This document shows, in pieces, positions 34,352 to 43,272 of a stretch of DNA of 52,122 nucleotides. The DNA lies in assembly GCA_900320545.1 (NCBI GenBank), contig ONSU01000012.1:1-52122 (forward strand). Direction: 5' to 3'. The notes under the pieces were generated by a model, which was not told the DNA's origin, ran no database searches, and saw only the letters and a list, made by a program, of their open reading frames with translations. Source of the stretch: an uncultured Bacteroidales bacterium. GTDB lineage: Bacteria; Bacteroidota; Bacteroidia; Bacteroidales; UBA932. Made by a program: the position numbers and the translations under genes. Each line of letters opens with the position of its first letter. Position 1 is the first letter of the stretch.

Positions 34352-35338
34352 ATGGATACGTATTTACAGAAATTGCAGGCCTACTTCGCCGGGAAACTGG
34401 AGGAAAAGGACGCGCAGGAGATGCAGGTTTTCCTGGCGGACCACCTCGGTGACCCCGAGGTCGCAGCGCTGCTGGAAGAGCAGTTCGAGGGCTGCCGGAG
34501 CGAAGTCGACGACAATACGAAGAAGGCCTTGTCCACCACACGGAACAGACTGGGTCTCGGCCGCCGCCCGCGGAGCCGGGGCTATTGGTTCGCCGTCGCG
34601 GCAGCCGTTCTCCTGCTCGCCGCCATCCCCGCGGCACTGGAGGTCGGATACCGGCTTCACAAGGAGCCCGCACCCGTCGCCTGGCAGGAAATCGTCGTTC
34701 CGACGGCTCAGACCCGGAGTCTCCTCCTCCCCGACGGCACCCGTCTCACCCTCAACGCCGGGTCCCGCGTCACCTGGCCCGAGACATTCTCCGGGGAAGT
34801 CCGGGAAATCTTCCTCGACGGCGAAGTCGAGGCGGATGTCGCGAAAGATCCCGAACGGCCCTTTGTCATCCATTCCGGCGAAGTCGACGTCCGGGTGCAC
34901 GGCACACGCTTCGACCTCAAGTCGTACCGCGACGCCACGATGGTGGAAGTAATGCTGATGGAAGGATCCGTCAGTCTCGGCATTCCCGCCCCGGAAGGGC
35001 GCCGGGAAGTCCTCCTCACGCCGGGAGACCTCGCCCAGTATGACCGCCGGGCGGGCGAAATCTCTCTCGGCAAAGTCGCCACGGAAGGTTTCAGGACCTT
35101 CACCGACGGCGGCTCGTTCAGTTTTATCAACATCCCCCTCCAGGACATCGCGGCCGATCTGGAACGCACATTCGGCACACGCATCATCGTGGCCGACGCG
35201 TCCATCGCCTCGCAGCGGTTCCTCGCTTTCTTCACCAACGGAGAAAGTCTGGATGACATCCTGAAACTGCTCGCCGCGAACGGACACCTCCGGATCGCGA
35301 GGAAGGATGGAACAGTATATATATATAATCGTAAATAA
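34352..35338 (+). CDS. FecR-family anti-sigma factor
   Basis: A 328-aa inner-membrane protein: cytoplasmic N-terminus (1-75) expected to hold the sigma factor, one transmembrane helix (about 78-98, YWFAVAAAVLLLAAIPAALEV in outline), a periplasmic FecR domain (about 112-215, LPDGTRLTLNAGSRVTWPE and VHGTRFDLKSY) and a C-terminal DUF4974 domain (about 255-325, FSFINIPLQDIAADLE). It relays the state of the STN domain of the SusC encoded 18 nt downstream to the sigma factor. Length and order are typical. Confidence 0.94.
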   Translation: MDTYLQKLQAYFAGKLEEKDAQEMQVFLADHLGDPEVAALLEEQFEGCRSEVDDNTKKALSTTRNRLGLGRRPRSRGYWFAVAAAVLLLAAIPAALEVGYRLHKEPAPVAWQEIVVPTAQTRSLLLPDGTRLTLNAGSRVTWPETFSGEVREIFLDGEVEADVAKDPERPFVIHSGEVDVRVHGTRFDLKSYRDATMVEVMLMEGSVSLGIPAPEGRREVLLTPGDLAQYDRRAGEISLGKVATEGFRTFTDGGSFSFINIPLQDIAADLERTFGTRIIVADASIASQRFLAFFTNGESLDDILKLLAANGHLRIARKDGTVYIYNRK

Positions 35339-35356
35339 ATAAAACTAAAAAAACCA

Positions 35357-38300
35357 ATGTGTAAATCCGACTTACTCCGCCTTGTGCGCGTAATGATGGT
35401 TGCCTTGGCACTGATGCTGCCCCTCGCGGCCGGCGCGCAGAACGTGACGCTGAACCTGAGGGATGTCACCGTCCAGGAGGCGGTGACCCAGCTGCAGTCG
35501 CAGGGCAACTACACCATCGTCATCAACTCCGACGATGTCGACCTGCAGAAACGGGTCTCCGTTTCCGCAAAGGACGCCCCGCTCAGCGAAGTCCTCGCCC
35601 AGATTTTCGCCGGGCAGAACATGGACTTCTCCGTGAGCGGCAACACCGTGTCCGTGACCCGGCACAAAGCCGTCGCCCAGGCGCCGGCCCAGCCCGTCCG
35701 GCAGCCCTTCCGGGGCACGGTGACCGACCGCAGCGGCGAGCCGCTCATCGGCGCATCCCTCATCGACAAGAACTCCGGGAGCTACGCCCTGACCGACGAG
35801 AAAGGTGAATTCTCCTTCGACGGGATCACCTTCCCCGCCGTCCTCACCGTCTCCTATCTCGGCTTCTCCGATCAGGATTTCGCCCTCACCGGAAAAGAAT
35901 CCCAGCCCTACGCCATCGTGATGACGGGCGAGAACACCGTTCTGGACGAACTCGTCGTCGTCGGTTATGGTACCCAGAAGCGGGTCAACCTCACCGGCGC
36001 CGTTTCCGTCATCGACGGCAAGGAACTGAATTCCCGTCCGGTCACCAATACGGCCATGGCGCTCCAGGGCGCCGACCCGTCCCTCGTCCTGACGACCAGC
36101 AGCGGCTCCATCGACGGTACCAACTACAGCGTCAACATCCGCGGCAAACTGTCCCTGAACAGCGGTTCCCCGCTGATTCTCGTCGACGGGATCGAGAGTT
36201 CGCTCACCCAGGTGAATCCCAATGACATCGAGAGCGTGTCCGTCCTGAAGGACGCCTCCGCCTGCGCCATCTACGGTGCGAAGGCCTCCGCCGGTGTCAT
36301 CCTCATCACCACCAAGAGCGGTGCCGAGGGAGATGCGAAAATTACCTACAACGGCCGGTTCTCCTTCTCCACTAATACCACCAGCACCGATTTCATCACC
36401 AATGGCTATGATTATGTAACCCTCACCAACGACTTCTACAAGACGTTCAAGGGCTACGGCGCCTGGACCTATTCGGACGATCAGATGCAGATGCTCTATG
36501 AGCGCCGCAACGACGTGACCGAGAATCCGGAGCGCCCGTGGGTCATCCCCGACGAAACCGGAGTCAATACATACGTGTATCTCGGCAACTTCGACTGGTA
36601 CAGCTACCTGTTCAACCGGATCCGTCCCGAGACCGAGCATAATGTCACGGTCCGCGGCGGCACCTCCCGGGTGAAGTACTACGCCTCCGCCCGTTACCTC
36701 TGGCGCAACGGTTTCTTCAGCGGCAACGCCCAGGATACCTACAACGGCTTCTCTCTCCGCGGGAAGGTGGACGCCAAGATCACAAAGTGGCTCGACTACG
36801 CCACCAACATCAGCTTCGAGCGCACCAAATACAAATGGGGCGGCTTCTGGGAGATGGACGGTTCGACCGGATACACGTCCCAGGGTATCATGTGGAACAT
36901 CACCCAGAACGTGAGTCCGACCTATGTTCCGTTCAACCCGGACGGCACCATCGCGATGGTCCCCGGCTTCATGGTCGACGCAACCTCCCCGCTGATGTCC
37001 GGCCGCGGCGGTGTCTTCATGGACGGCCGCAACCGCAACGAGAACATCAACAACTACTGGACGTGGACCAACCGGCTGACCGCCCACATCTGCAAGGGCC
37101 TCAACTTCATCGCCGACTACACCTATCGTCGCCGCGACCGCAGGGCCAATTTCCGCAGTCTTCCGACGGCGAATTCCTATGACAACATCAACCAGCGGAT
37201 GTATGAAGGCAACGGCCTCACCGGCGGCCTCTTCTCCAACGGCTCGGTCTACGACTTCACCCGCGAATACCGCTACTACCAGGACGGCAACGTGATCAAC
37301 GCCTACTTCTCGTATGACAACACCTTCAAGGGCCATCACGTCGCGGCCACCCTCGGCGGCAACTTCGACGACTACCACTCCAGCAGCATCACCATCCAGC
37401 AGAAAGGATCCCTGAGCGACGCGCTTTCCTATATCAATATGGCCAACGGCGAGATCGAGAAGGCCTCGATGGGCAACAGCGCCTACCGGACCCTCGGTTT
37501 CTTCGGCCGCGTCAATTACGACTGGAAGGGACGCTACCTCGTGGAACTGAGCGGCCGTTTCGACGGTTCGTCCCGCTTCCCGAAAGGCCACCGCTGGGGC
37601 TTCTTCCCCTCCGGTTCGATCGGCTGGCGCCTCAGCGAGGAGCCGTTCTGGGCCAAGGTCAAGCCGTATGTATCCAACGCCAAGATCCGTCTGAGCTACG
37701 GTACCCTCGGCAACCAGCAGGTAGACAATTACTACTACTGGGAAGAACTGAAGACCGGACTGCTGAGCGGCTACACCTTCGACGGCATCTCCAATGCCGG
37801 ACAGGCCTATGTAGACGCTCCGGTATCGAACAATCTCACCTGGGAGACCGTCATTTCCAGGAACCTGGGTATCGATCTCGGATTCCTCCGCAACCGGCTC
37901 ACCCTCAACGCTGACTTCTTCATCCGCGACACCAAGAATATGCTGACCGCCGCGATGACGCTTCCCGCCGTCTACGGCGAGGTCGCCCCGAAGGAGAATG
38001 CCGCCAACCTCCGTACCAAGGGCTTTGAACTGGCCCTGAGCTGGAAAGACAACGTGACGGTGCTCGGACAGCCGCTCTACTACGGCATCACCGCCACCCT
38101 CGGCGACTTCGTCACCCACATCACCAAATTCGACAACGAGGCGATGATCATCAGCGAGAACTATGTCGGCAAGCGCCTCGGCGATATCTGGGGCTATGTC
38201 TCGGACGGCGTATTCGCCACCGACGAAGAGGCGGCCGAATGGGAATCCCGATACGATTCCTTCGGTACCGTCAACTCCGGCATCAAGGCCCAGGCGGCCC

Positions 38301-38938
38301 CCTGGAACCATCTGATGGCCGGTGATATCAAATACGTCGACCTCAACGGCGACGGCAAGATCAACACCGGAGACAATACCCTCAACAACCCCGGCGACCG
38401 CAAGATCATCGGCAACTCCCGCCCGCGCTTCAACTACGCCCTCAAGGGCGACTTCAGCTGGTACGGCGTAGACATCAGCATCTTCTTCCAGGGCGTCGGC
38501 AAGATGGACTGGATGCCGAATTACAACTGTATCTACTTCTGGGGGCCCTACTCCTACCATCGTCCCACCTTCATCCCGACCGATTTCGTCGAGAAATGCT
38601 GGTCTCCCGAAGAAGGCGCCGACAACAGCAGGATCGTCTTCCCGCGCCAGAGAGGACGTATCGCCACGAGTTCCCACCTGAAGACCTCCGACTTCTATCT
38701 CCAGAACGCCGCCTATCTGCGTCTGAAGAACCTCACCGTCGGCTACACCCTCCCCATCAAGAGCAAGGCCATCGACAGGGCCCGCATCTACTTCTCGGGA
38801 GAGAATCTCTTCTATCTGTCCCCGCTCCGCCGTGCGACCAAGTACATCGACCCGGAAGTGGCCACCACTTCCGTCAGCGAGGATCTGACTTACCCGTATT
38901 CGAAGACCTTCTCCTTCGGTGTTGACATTACATTCTAG
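35357..38938 (+). CDS. SusC/RagA-family TonB-dependent transducer with STN domain, PUL2
   Basis: A 1193-aa outer-membrane transporter. In order: signal peptide (about 1-27, LAAGA), STN signalling domain (about 30-102, LNLRDVTVQEAVTQLQ), carboxypeptidase-regulatory-like domain (about 118-190), TonB-box-like segment (LDELVVVGYGTQKR, 196-209), plug (about 210-325, ILVDGIESSLTQVNPNDIES) and the barrel. The STN domain lets substrate binding signal through FecR to the sigma factor, so this system is self-inducing on its cargo. SusD follows after 5 nt. The plug Asp-Gly motif and C-terminal aromatic residue are intact. Confidence 0.96.
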   Translation: MCKSDLLRLVRVMMVALALMLPLAAGAQNVTLNLRDVTVQEAVTQLQSQGNYTIVINSDDVDLQKRVSVSAKDAPLSEVLAQIFAGQNMDFSVSGNTVSVTRHKAVAQAPAQPVRQPFRGTVTDRSGEPLIGASLIDKNSGSYALTDEKGEFSFDGITFPAVLTVSYLGFSDQDFALTGKESQPYAIVMTGENTVLDELVVVGYGTQKRVNLTGAVSVIDGKELNSRPVTNTAMALQGADPSLVLTTSSGSIDGTNYSVNIRGKLSLNSGSPLILVDGIESSLTQVNPNDIESVSVLKDASACAIYGAKASAGVILITTKSGAEGDAKITYNGRFSFSTNTTSTDFITNGYDYVTLTNDFYKTFKGYGAWTYSDDQMQMLYERRNDVTENPERPWVIPDETGVNTYVYLGNFDWYSYLFNRIRPETEHNVTVRGGTSRVKYYASARYLWRNGFFSGNAQDTYNGFSLRGKVDAKITKWLDYATNISFERTKYKWGGFWEMDGSTGYTSQGIMWNITQNVSPTYVPFNPDGTIAMVPGFMVDATSPLMSGRGGVFMDGRNRNENINNYWTWTNRLTAHICKGLNFIADYTYRRRDRRANFRSLPTANSYDNINQRMYEGNGLTGGLFSNGSVYDFTREYRYYQDGNVINAYFSYDNTFKGHHVAATLGGNFDDYHSSSITIQQKGSLSDALSYINMANGEIEKASMGNSAYRTLGFFGRVNYDWKGRYLVELSGRFDGSSRFPKGHRWGFFPSGSIGWRLSEEPFWAKVKPYVSNAKIRLSYGTLGNQQVDNYYYWEELKTGLLSGYTFDGISNAGQAYVDAPVSNNLTWETVISRNLGIDLGFLRNRLTLNADFFIRDTKNMLTAAMTLPAVYGEVAPKENAANLRTKGFELALSWKDNVTVLGQPLYYGITATLGDFVTHITKFDNEAMIISENYVGKRLGDIWGYVSDGVFATDEEAAEWESRYDSFGTVNSGIKAQAAPWNHLMAGDIKYVDLNGDGKINTGDNTLNNPGDRKIIGNSRPRFNYALKGDFSWYGVDISIFFQGVGKMDWMPNYNCIYFWGPYSYHRPTFIPTDFVEKCWSPEEGADNSRIVFPRQRGRIATSSHLKTSDFYLQNAAYLRLKNLTVGYTLPIKSKAIDRARIYFSGENLFYLSPLRRATKYIDPEVATTSVSEDLTYPYSKTFSFGVDITF

Positions 38939-38943
38939 CGATT

Positions 38944-40791
38944 ATGAAAAAGATTATCATACCCCTGTCCCTTCTTCTGGCGGCCTTCGGCCTTTCCTCC
39001 TGCGAGGATTTCCTGACCAAGGCCCCCGAAACCACCCTGTCGCCGGACACCTATTTCTCCTCGGCGGCGGAACTGGACCTCTGGGCCAACAAATTCTACA
39101 ATGACATCCTGCCCGGCGCCGGAACCGTCGCGGAGCAGAATGCCGACGACAACTGTTCGATGACCCTGTCCGCCCTCCAGAAAGGCACCCGGACCCCTTC
39201 TTCGAAATCCTGGAGTGAAGACACCTGGAAGCCGCTCAGGAACATCAACTATATGCTCGAGCACAACCGATGCTCCGATCTGAAGACCAGGCAGATGTAC
39301 GACGGCGTCGCCTATTTCTTCCGCGCCTGGTTCTACTATGATATGGTCCGGCAGTACGGCGACCTCCCCTGGTACGACCACGTCATCGGGTCCGACAATA
39401 AAGAGGACCTCAACAAACCCCGCGATCCGCGCGGCTACGTGATGCTCAAGGTCCTCCAGGACCTCGACAAGGCCTACGAGCTGCTGCCCGCGAAGTGGAG
39501 CACCGATGCCGTGTACCACGTCTCCAAGGATGCGGCCCTCGCCTTCAAGTCACGCGTCGCCCTCTTCGAGGGAACCTTCCGGAAATATCACGCCGGAACG
39601 GCCTTCGTCCCGCAGGACGAGCAGACCTTCGATGACGTGACCATATCCTCCGAGTACTTCCTCCGTCAGGCGGCCGACGCCGCCGGCAGACTTGTCGGGA
39701 CACGCAGTCTCTACACCGGCAACACGATGGGTCTCGCCGAAAAGGCCACCGATGCCTCCTACCGGGAGTACTTCCTGCTGGAGACCGCAGAGACGGATGA
39801 AACCATCCTCGCCCGCCGCTACAGCGTGGACGTCCTGGTGCGTCACGGCATCCAGTTCGATTACAAGTCCCAGCACCGGAGCGCCAGCAACCGTTTCGTC
39901 TATCATTACCTCAAGCGCGACGGCACCCCGATCGGCCTTAAGGACACGACCCTTACGTATGCCGAGATGTTCCAGAACAGGGATCCGCGCATGGCGCAGA
40001 CCCTGCAGGGGCCCGGCTACAAAGCCATTGACGGCGACAAGCCCGAGCAGATCAGCTTCGAGCGTACTTTCAACGGCTACCGGGTGATCAAATACATCTC
40101 CGACTCCTCCCACGAGACGGCATCGACTTCCACCACCGACTATCCGCTCATCCGCTATGCGGAAGTGCTTCTGAACTATGCGGAGGCCAAGGCGGAACTC
40201 GGCGAACTGACCAAGGCCGACATCGACGCCACGATCAACGTCATCCGCGCCCGTGTGGGCATGCCCGCAATGACCGACGTTCCCACGACGGTCGACCCCA
40301 TCATCGGTGCGGTCTATAAAAAATCCCTCAACGGGGAGTATCTCTCCGCTCCCATCCTTGAAGTCCGCCGCGAACGGACCGTGGAACTCTTCTGCGAGGG
40401 CTTCCGCCAGTGGGATCTCCTCAGATGGGGCCTGGGCGCAAAGGTTACGCCTTATGGCACCGGCGGATTCCGCGGAATCTGGATTTCCGACCTCGGCGAC
40501 ATCGACCTCGACGGTGACAAGAAGGTAGACCTTTGCGTCTACCGCGGCGAAAAGCCCACGACTTCGGCTCCCGCCACGAACATCATCAAAATCGGGGACG
40601 GCAACTGGACCCTGACGGGCGGATCGGGAGACAGCAACGGTTTCCTGACCTATTACGAAGCCGAGAATTACGTCTGGGATGAAGGACGCGACTATCTCTG
40701 GCCCATTCCCGCCGACCAGCGCACCCTGACCGGACTCGCCCTCACGCAGAATCCCGGCTGGGACGACGGTCTTACCGGAACAACCGAATAG
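38944..40791 (+). CDS. SusD/RagB-family lipoprotein, PUL2
   Basis: A 615-aa lipoprotein (LSSC, Cys20, then EDF), longer than the PUL1 SusD. It has the SusD-like N-terminal half (RNINYMLEHN..VAYFFRAWFYYDMVRQYGDLPWY) and the C-terminal hallmark YLWPIPADQRTLTGLALTQNPGW. It forms the substrate-capturing lid on the SusC encoded 5 nt upstream; the next gene starts 5 nt downstream. Extra length lies between about residues 510 and 575, after the LRWGLG helix. The ligand is not known. Confidence 0.95.
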   Translation: MKKIIIPLSLLLAAFGLSSCEDFLTKAPETTLSPDTYFSSAAELDLWANKFYNDILPGAGTVAEQNADDNCSMTLSALQKGTRTPSSKSWSEDTWKPLRNINYMLEHNRCSDLKTRQMYDGVAYFFRAWFYYDMVRQYGDLPWYDHVIGSDNKEDLNKPRDPRGYVMLKVLQDLDKAYELLPAKWSTDAVYHVSKDAALAFKSRVALFEGTFRKYHAGTAFVPQDEQTFDDVTISSEYFLRQAADAAGRLVGTRSLYTGNTMGLAEKATDASYREYFLLETAETDETILARRYSVDVLVRHGIQFDYKSQHRSASNRFVYHYLKRDGTPIGLKDTTLTYAEMFQNRDPRMAQTLQGPGYKAIDGDKPEQISFERTFNGYRVIKYISDSSHETASTSTTDYPLIRYAEVLLNYAEAKAELGELTKADIDATINVIRARVGMPAMTDVPTTVDPIIGAVYKKSLNGEYLSAPILEVRRERTVELFCEGFRQWDLLRWGLGAKVTPYGTGGFRGIWISDLGDIDLDGDKKVDLCVYRGEKPTTSAPATNIIKIGDGNWTLTGGSGDSNGFLTYYEAENYVWDEGRDYLWPIPADQRTLTGLALTQNPGWDDGLTGTTE

Positions 40792-40796
40792 TCGCC

Positions 40797-43259
40797 ATGA
40801 AAAGAATGATTCATACGCTTCTGGCACTTTCCCTCGCAGCCCTCGCATGGGGCTGCGGGGAAAAACCGGCCGAACCCACAGGAGCGGAGCTCACCGTAGA
40901 GCCCGCATCTGTCGAAGTGGTCGCGCTGGGTGAGCGGAAGACCTTCTCCATCACCTCCGCCACGGACTGGCTTGCCCGCAGCAACCAGTCGTGGGCCAAA
41001 CTGGCGACCGCAGCCGGAAAGGGTTCCGAGACCGCGGCCACCTTGGCCGTCAACGTGGAAGAGAACAAGACCACCGAGGTCAGGACGGCGGAAATCACCG
41101 TTTCCAACCTCGGGAAAGAGTCCAAAGTCATCACCATCACGCAGGCAGCCGCCGAAGGAGGCGAAGTCCCGGTCGCAAGGGGTATCTCCACGGCCGAAGA
41201 CCTCGTCAACTTCGCCAAGGCCGCGAACGGAGACGGCTCCATCGCCCTGTACATGGTGGACGGTGTCGTCAAGATCCTCAAGGATATAGACTGCTCCTCC
41301 ATTACGGAATGGATTCCCGCCGGAACGCGGGAGAATCCGTTCACCTACAGCATCGACGGCGGCAACCACACTCTCCGGAACGTCAACTGGAAGGTGGACG
41401 TGTCGAAGTATCCCTCCGCCGGTCTCATCGGCTGCGCCCGGAATGTCAGGATCGAGAAACTCACTTTCGGGACCACCGGCAGCAAGGTGGAATTCACCGG
41501 CGAGAATGATAAAGTCCGTGCGGGCGGCATCATCGGTTATGCGGAAAGCGTCACGATGGAGAAAGTGACCGTCAATGCCGCGCTTGCCGCAATGTGCACG
41601 TCCTCGAAGGAAGAGCACCTCACCATCGGCGGCCTCGCCGGCTACGCGGATTCCGGCAGCATGATTGGCGGCGACCTCCTGTCGACCAAGGGCTGCACCG
41701 TGAACGGTGAAATCACGGCTTCCGTCGCCTGCCGTGCGGGCGGCCTCGTAGGATACAACTCCGGGGCCATCCAGAACTGCACCTTCAAGGGGAAGGTTTC
41801 CTGCCCCGTGAGCGGCGAATTCGGTCCCGCCTGGCTCTCCTCCTACGGAAATCCCTCCGCCAAGGCCAACGTTAAAGACAACTTCGGCTACGGAATGGTC
41901 GGAGACACGGATTCCGGCATGCGCAATTCGATGATGAACTGCGAAGCGGGCTACGACATCGAGGCCAATACCGTTGACTGGACCAAGGACAGTTACTACG
42001 ACTGGACGGAGGTCGAATCCCGCCAGCTGCACAGCGGCGCCGTCTGGCACCACTACGTCTGCACGAACGTGCCCCGTCATATCCAGGTGATCGAAGTTGA
42101 CCTCACGGATCCGGGCATCGACGTGACGACGGCCATCGCCGGGGAAATCGTTCCCAATCCGAACGGCAACGAGAACAACAACAACGGATTCAAGCTCCGC
42201 GAGCGCCTGTCCGACGTATGCGCGCGCCGCCGCGCCGAGGGTCAGAAGATCCTTGCCGGCGTCAACTGCAGTTTCTTCGACTCCAACGACGGCTTCCCGA
42301 GAGGACATGTCGTGGAAGAGGGAGAACCGATCTTCATCAACAACGCCAAAGTGGCCGCCAATCTGGTGAACCACAAATGGAGCTTCACGGTATTTGCCGA
42401 CCGGACGGCCTCCTGCGGGGTCAAGAAATTCACCGGAAAGATCCGCCGCGGAGGGCAAGAGTACAGCTACTACAGCATCAACGACACGATCCTCCGGCAT
42501 TCCTCGCTTGCGTATCCCGAGAACAAGACCTATCAGGCCAACCTGTTTACGTCCCGCTACGTCCGGACGCCTTACGCCTCCAACCCCGGGATCATCAACG
42601 ACCTCGCCAAAGACGTGCTCTATGTGATCTGCGAATATACCGGCGAGATGATGAAGGTCAATACCGGCTATGCGGCTGCCAGGGTCGTGAAGGTCGTTGA
42701 CGGAAGAAATACTTCCATCGCGGTCGCGTCGCTGCCCTACATCACGGAGAAAAACCGCGTCGGCATCGCCCTTAGCGGTGACATGGCCACTCAGTGGAGC
42801 GGCGTCCAGACCGGTGAAACCGTGGAACTCCGTTGCGACATCGCCATCGACAACGACGCCTCCAAGCCCATCTACATGCTGAACTCCACGATGTATATGC
42901 TGATGGACAACGGCGGTGACACTTCCGCCTCGCCCGGCTCCAACGCCAGCCTTTACACCAAATACGACCCGAAGACCTTCCCGGTCGTAAGTCCGGACCG
43001 CAAGAAAGTCTGGCTCGTCGAGATCGACGGCCGCCAGATTCCGAGCGGCGCCTGGTATTCCCTCGGCGTCAAGGGTTACGAAATGTACCGCATCGCCAAG
43101 AAGCTCGGCGGCGCCTGGGTTACCGGAATGGACGGCGGCGGTTCGTCGGCCTGCTGGGTCTGGGATCCCGCCAGGAACACCGGCGGCCTCGTCTCCAGAC
43201 CCAGCGACTCCAGGGGTGAGCGCAGCGATATGACCTATATTTTGATCAGGGAAAAATAA
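40797..43259 (+). CDS. BACON/beta-helix lipoprotein with C-terminal phosphodiester glycosidase (NAGPA)
   Basis: An 820-aa lipoprotein (WGC, Cys20). Domains: BACON (about 30-117, FSITSATDWLARSNQSWAKL to ITITQAA), the shared STAEDLVNFAKAANG..DIDCSSITEWIPAGT entry segment and GLUG-like beta-helix (about 128-395, GGIIGYAES, GGLAGYADS, GGLVGYNSG), then a NAGPA catalytic domain (about 405-820). The last has GVNCSFFD (488-495), KVWLVEIDGRQ and MDGGGSSACWV (778-788). BACON and beta-helix parts probably bind glycan or place the enzyme. The NAGPA domain should cleave a sugar-1-phosphodiester. The same domain occurs alone at 29107-29928. I know of no standard name for this combination. Confidence 0.85.
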   Translation: MKRMIHTLLALSLAALAWGCGEKPAEPTGAELTVEPASVEVVALGERKTFSITSATDWLARSNQSWAKLATAAGKGSETAATLAVNVEENKTTEVRTAEITVSNLGKESKVITITQAAAEGGEVPVARGISTAEDLVNFAKAANGDGSIALYMVDGVVKILKDIDCSSITEWIPAGTRENPFTYSIDGGNHTLRNVNWKVDVSKYPSAGLIGCARNVRIEKLTFGTTGSKVEFTGENDKVRAGGIIGYAESVTMEKVTVNAALAAMCTSSKEEHLTIGGLAGYADSGSMIGGDLLSTKGCTVNGEITASVACRAGGLVGYNSGAIQNCTFKGKVSCPVSGEFGPAWLSSYGNPSAKANVKDNFGYGMVGDTDSGMRNSMMNCEAGYDIEANTVDWTKDSYYDWTEVESRQLHSGAVWHHYVCTNVPRHIQVIEVDLTDPGIDVTTAIAGEIVPNPNGNENNNNGFKLRERLSDVCARRRAEGQKILAGVNCSFFDSNDGFPRGHVVEEGEPIFINNAKVAANLVNHKWSFTVFADRTASCGVKKFTGKIRRGGQEYSYYSINDTILRHSSLAYPENKTYQANLFTSRYVRTPYASNPGIINDLAKDVLYVICEYTGEMMKVNTGYAAARVVKVVDGRNTSIAVASLPYITEKNRVGIALSGDMATQWSGVQTGETVELRCDIAIDNDASKPIYMLNSTMYMLMDNGGDTSASPGSNASLYTKYDPKTFPVVSPDRKKVWLVEIDGRQIPSGAWYSLGVKGYEMYRIAKKLGGAWVTGMDGGGSSACWVWDPARNTGGLVSRPSDSRGERSDMTYILIREK

Positions 43260-43272
43260 AACACAACCATAT

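Noticed and set aside
31596-34673. Minus-strand open frame of 1025 codons across sigma, EEP and FecR
   Set aside because: It crosses three well-supported plus-strand genes and their junctions and has no domain of its own.
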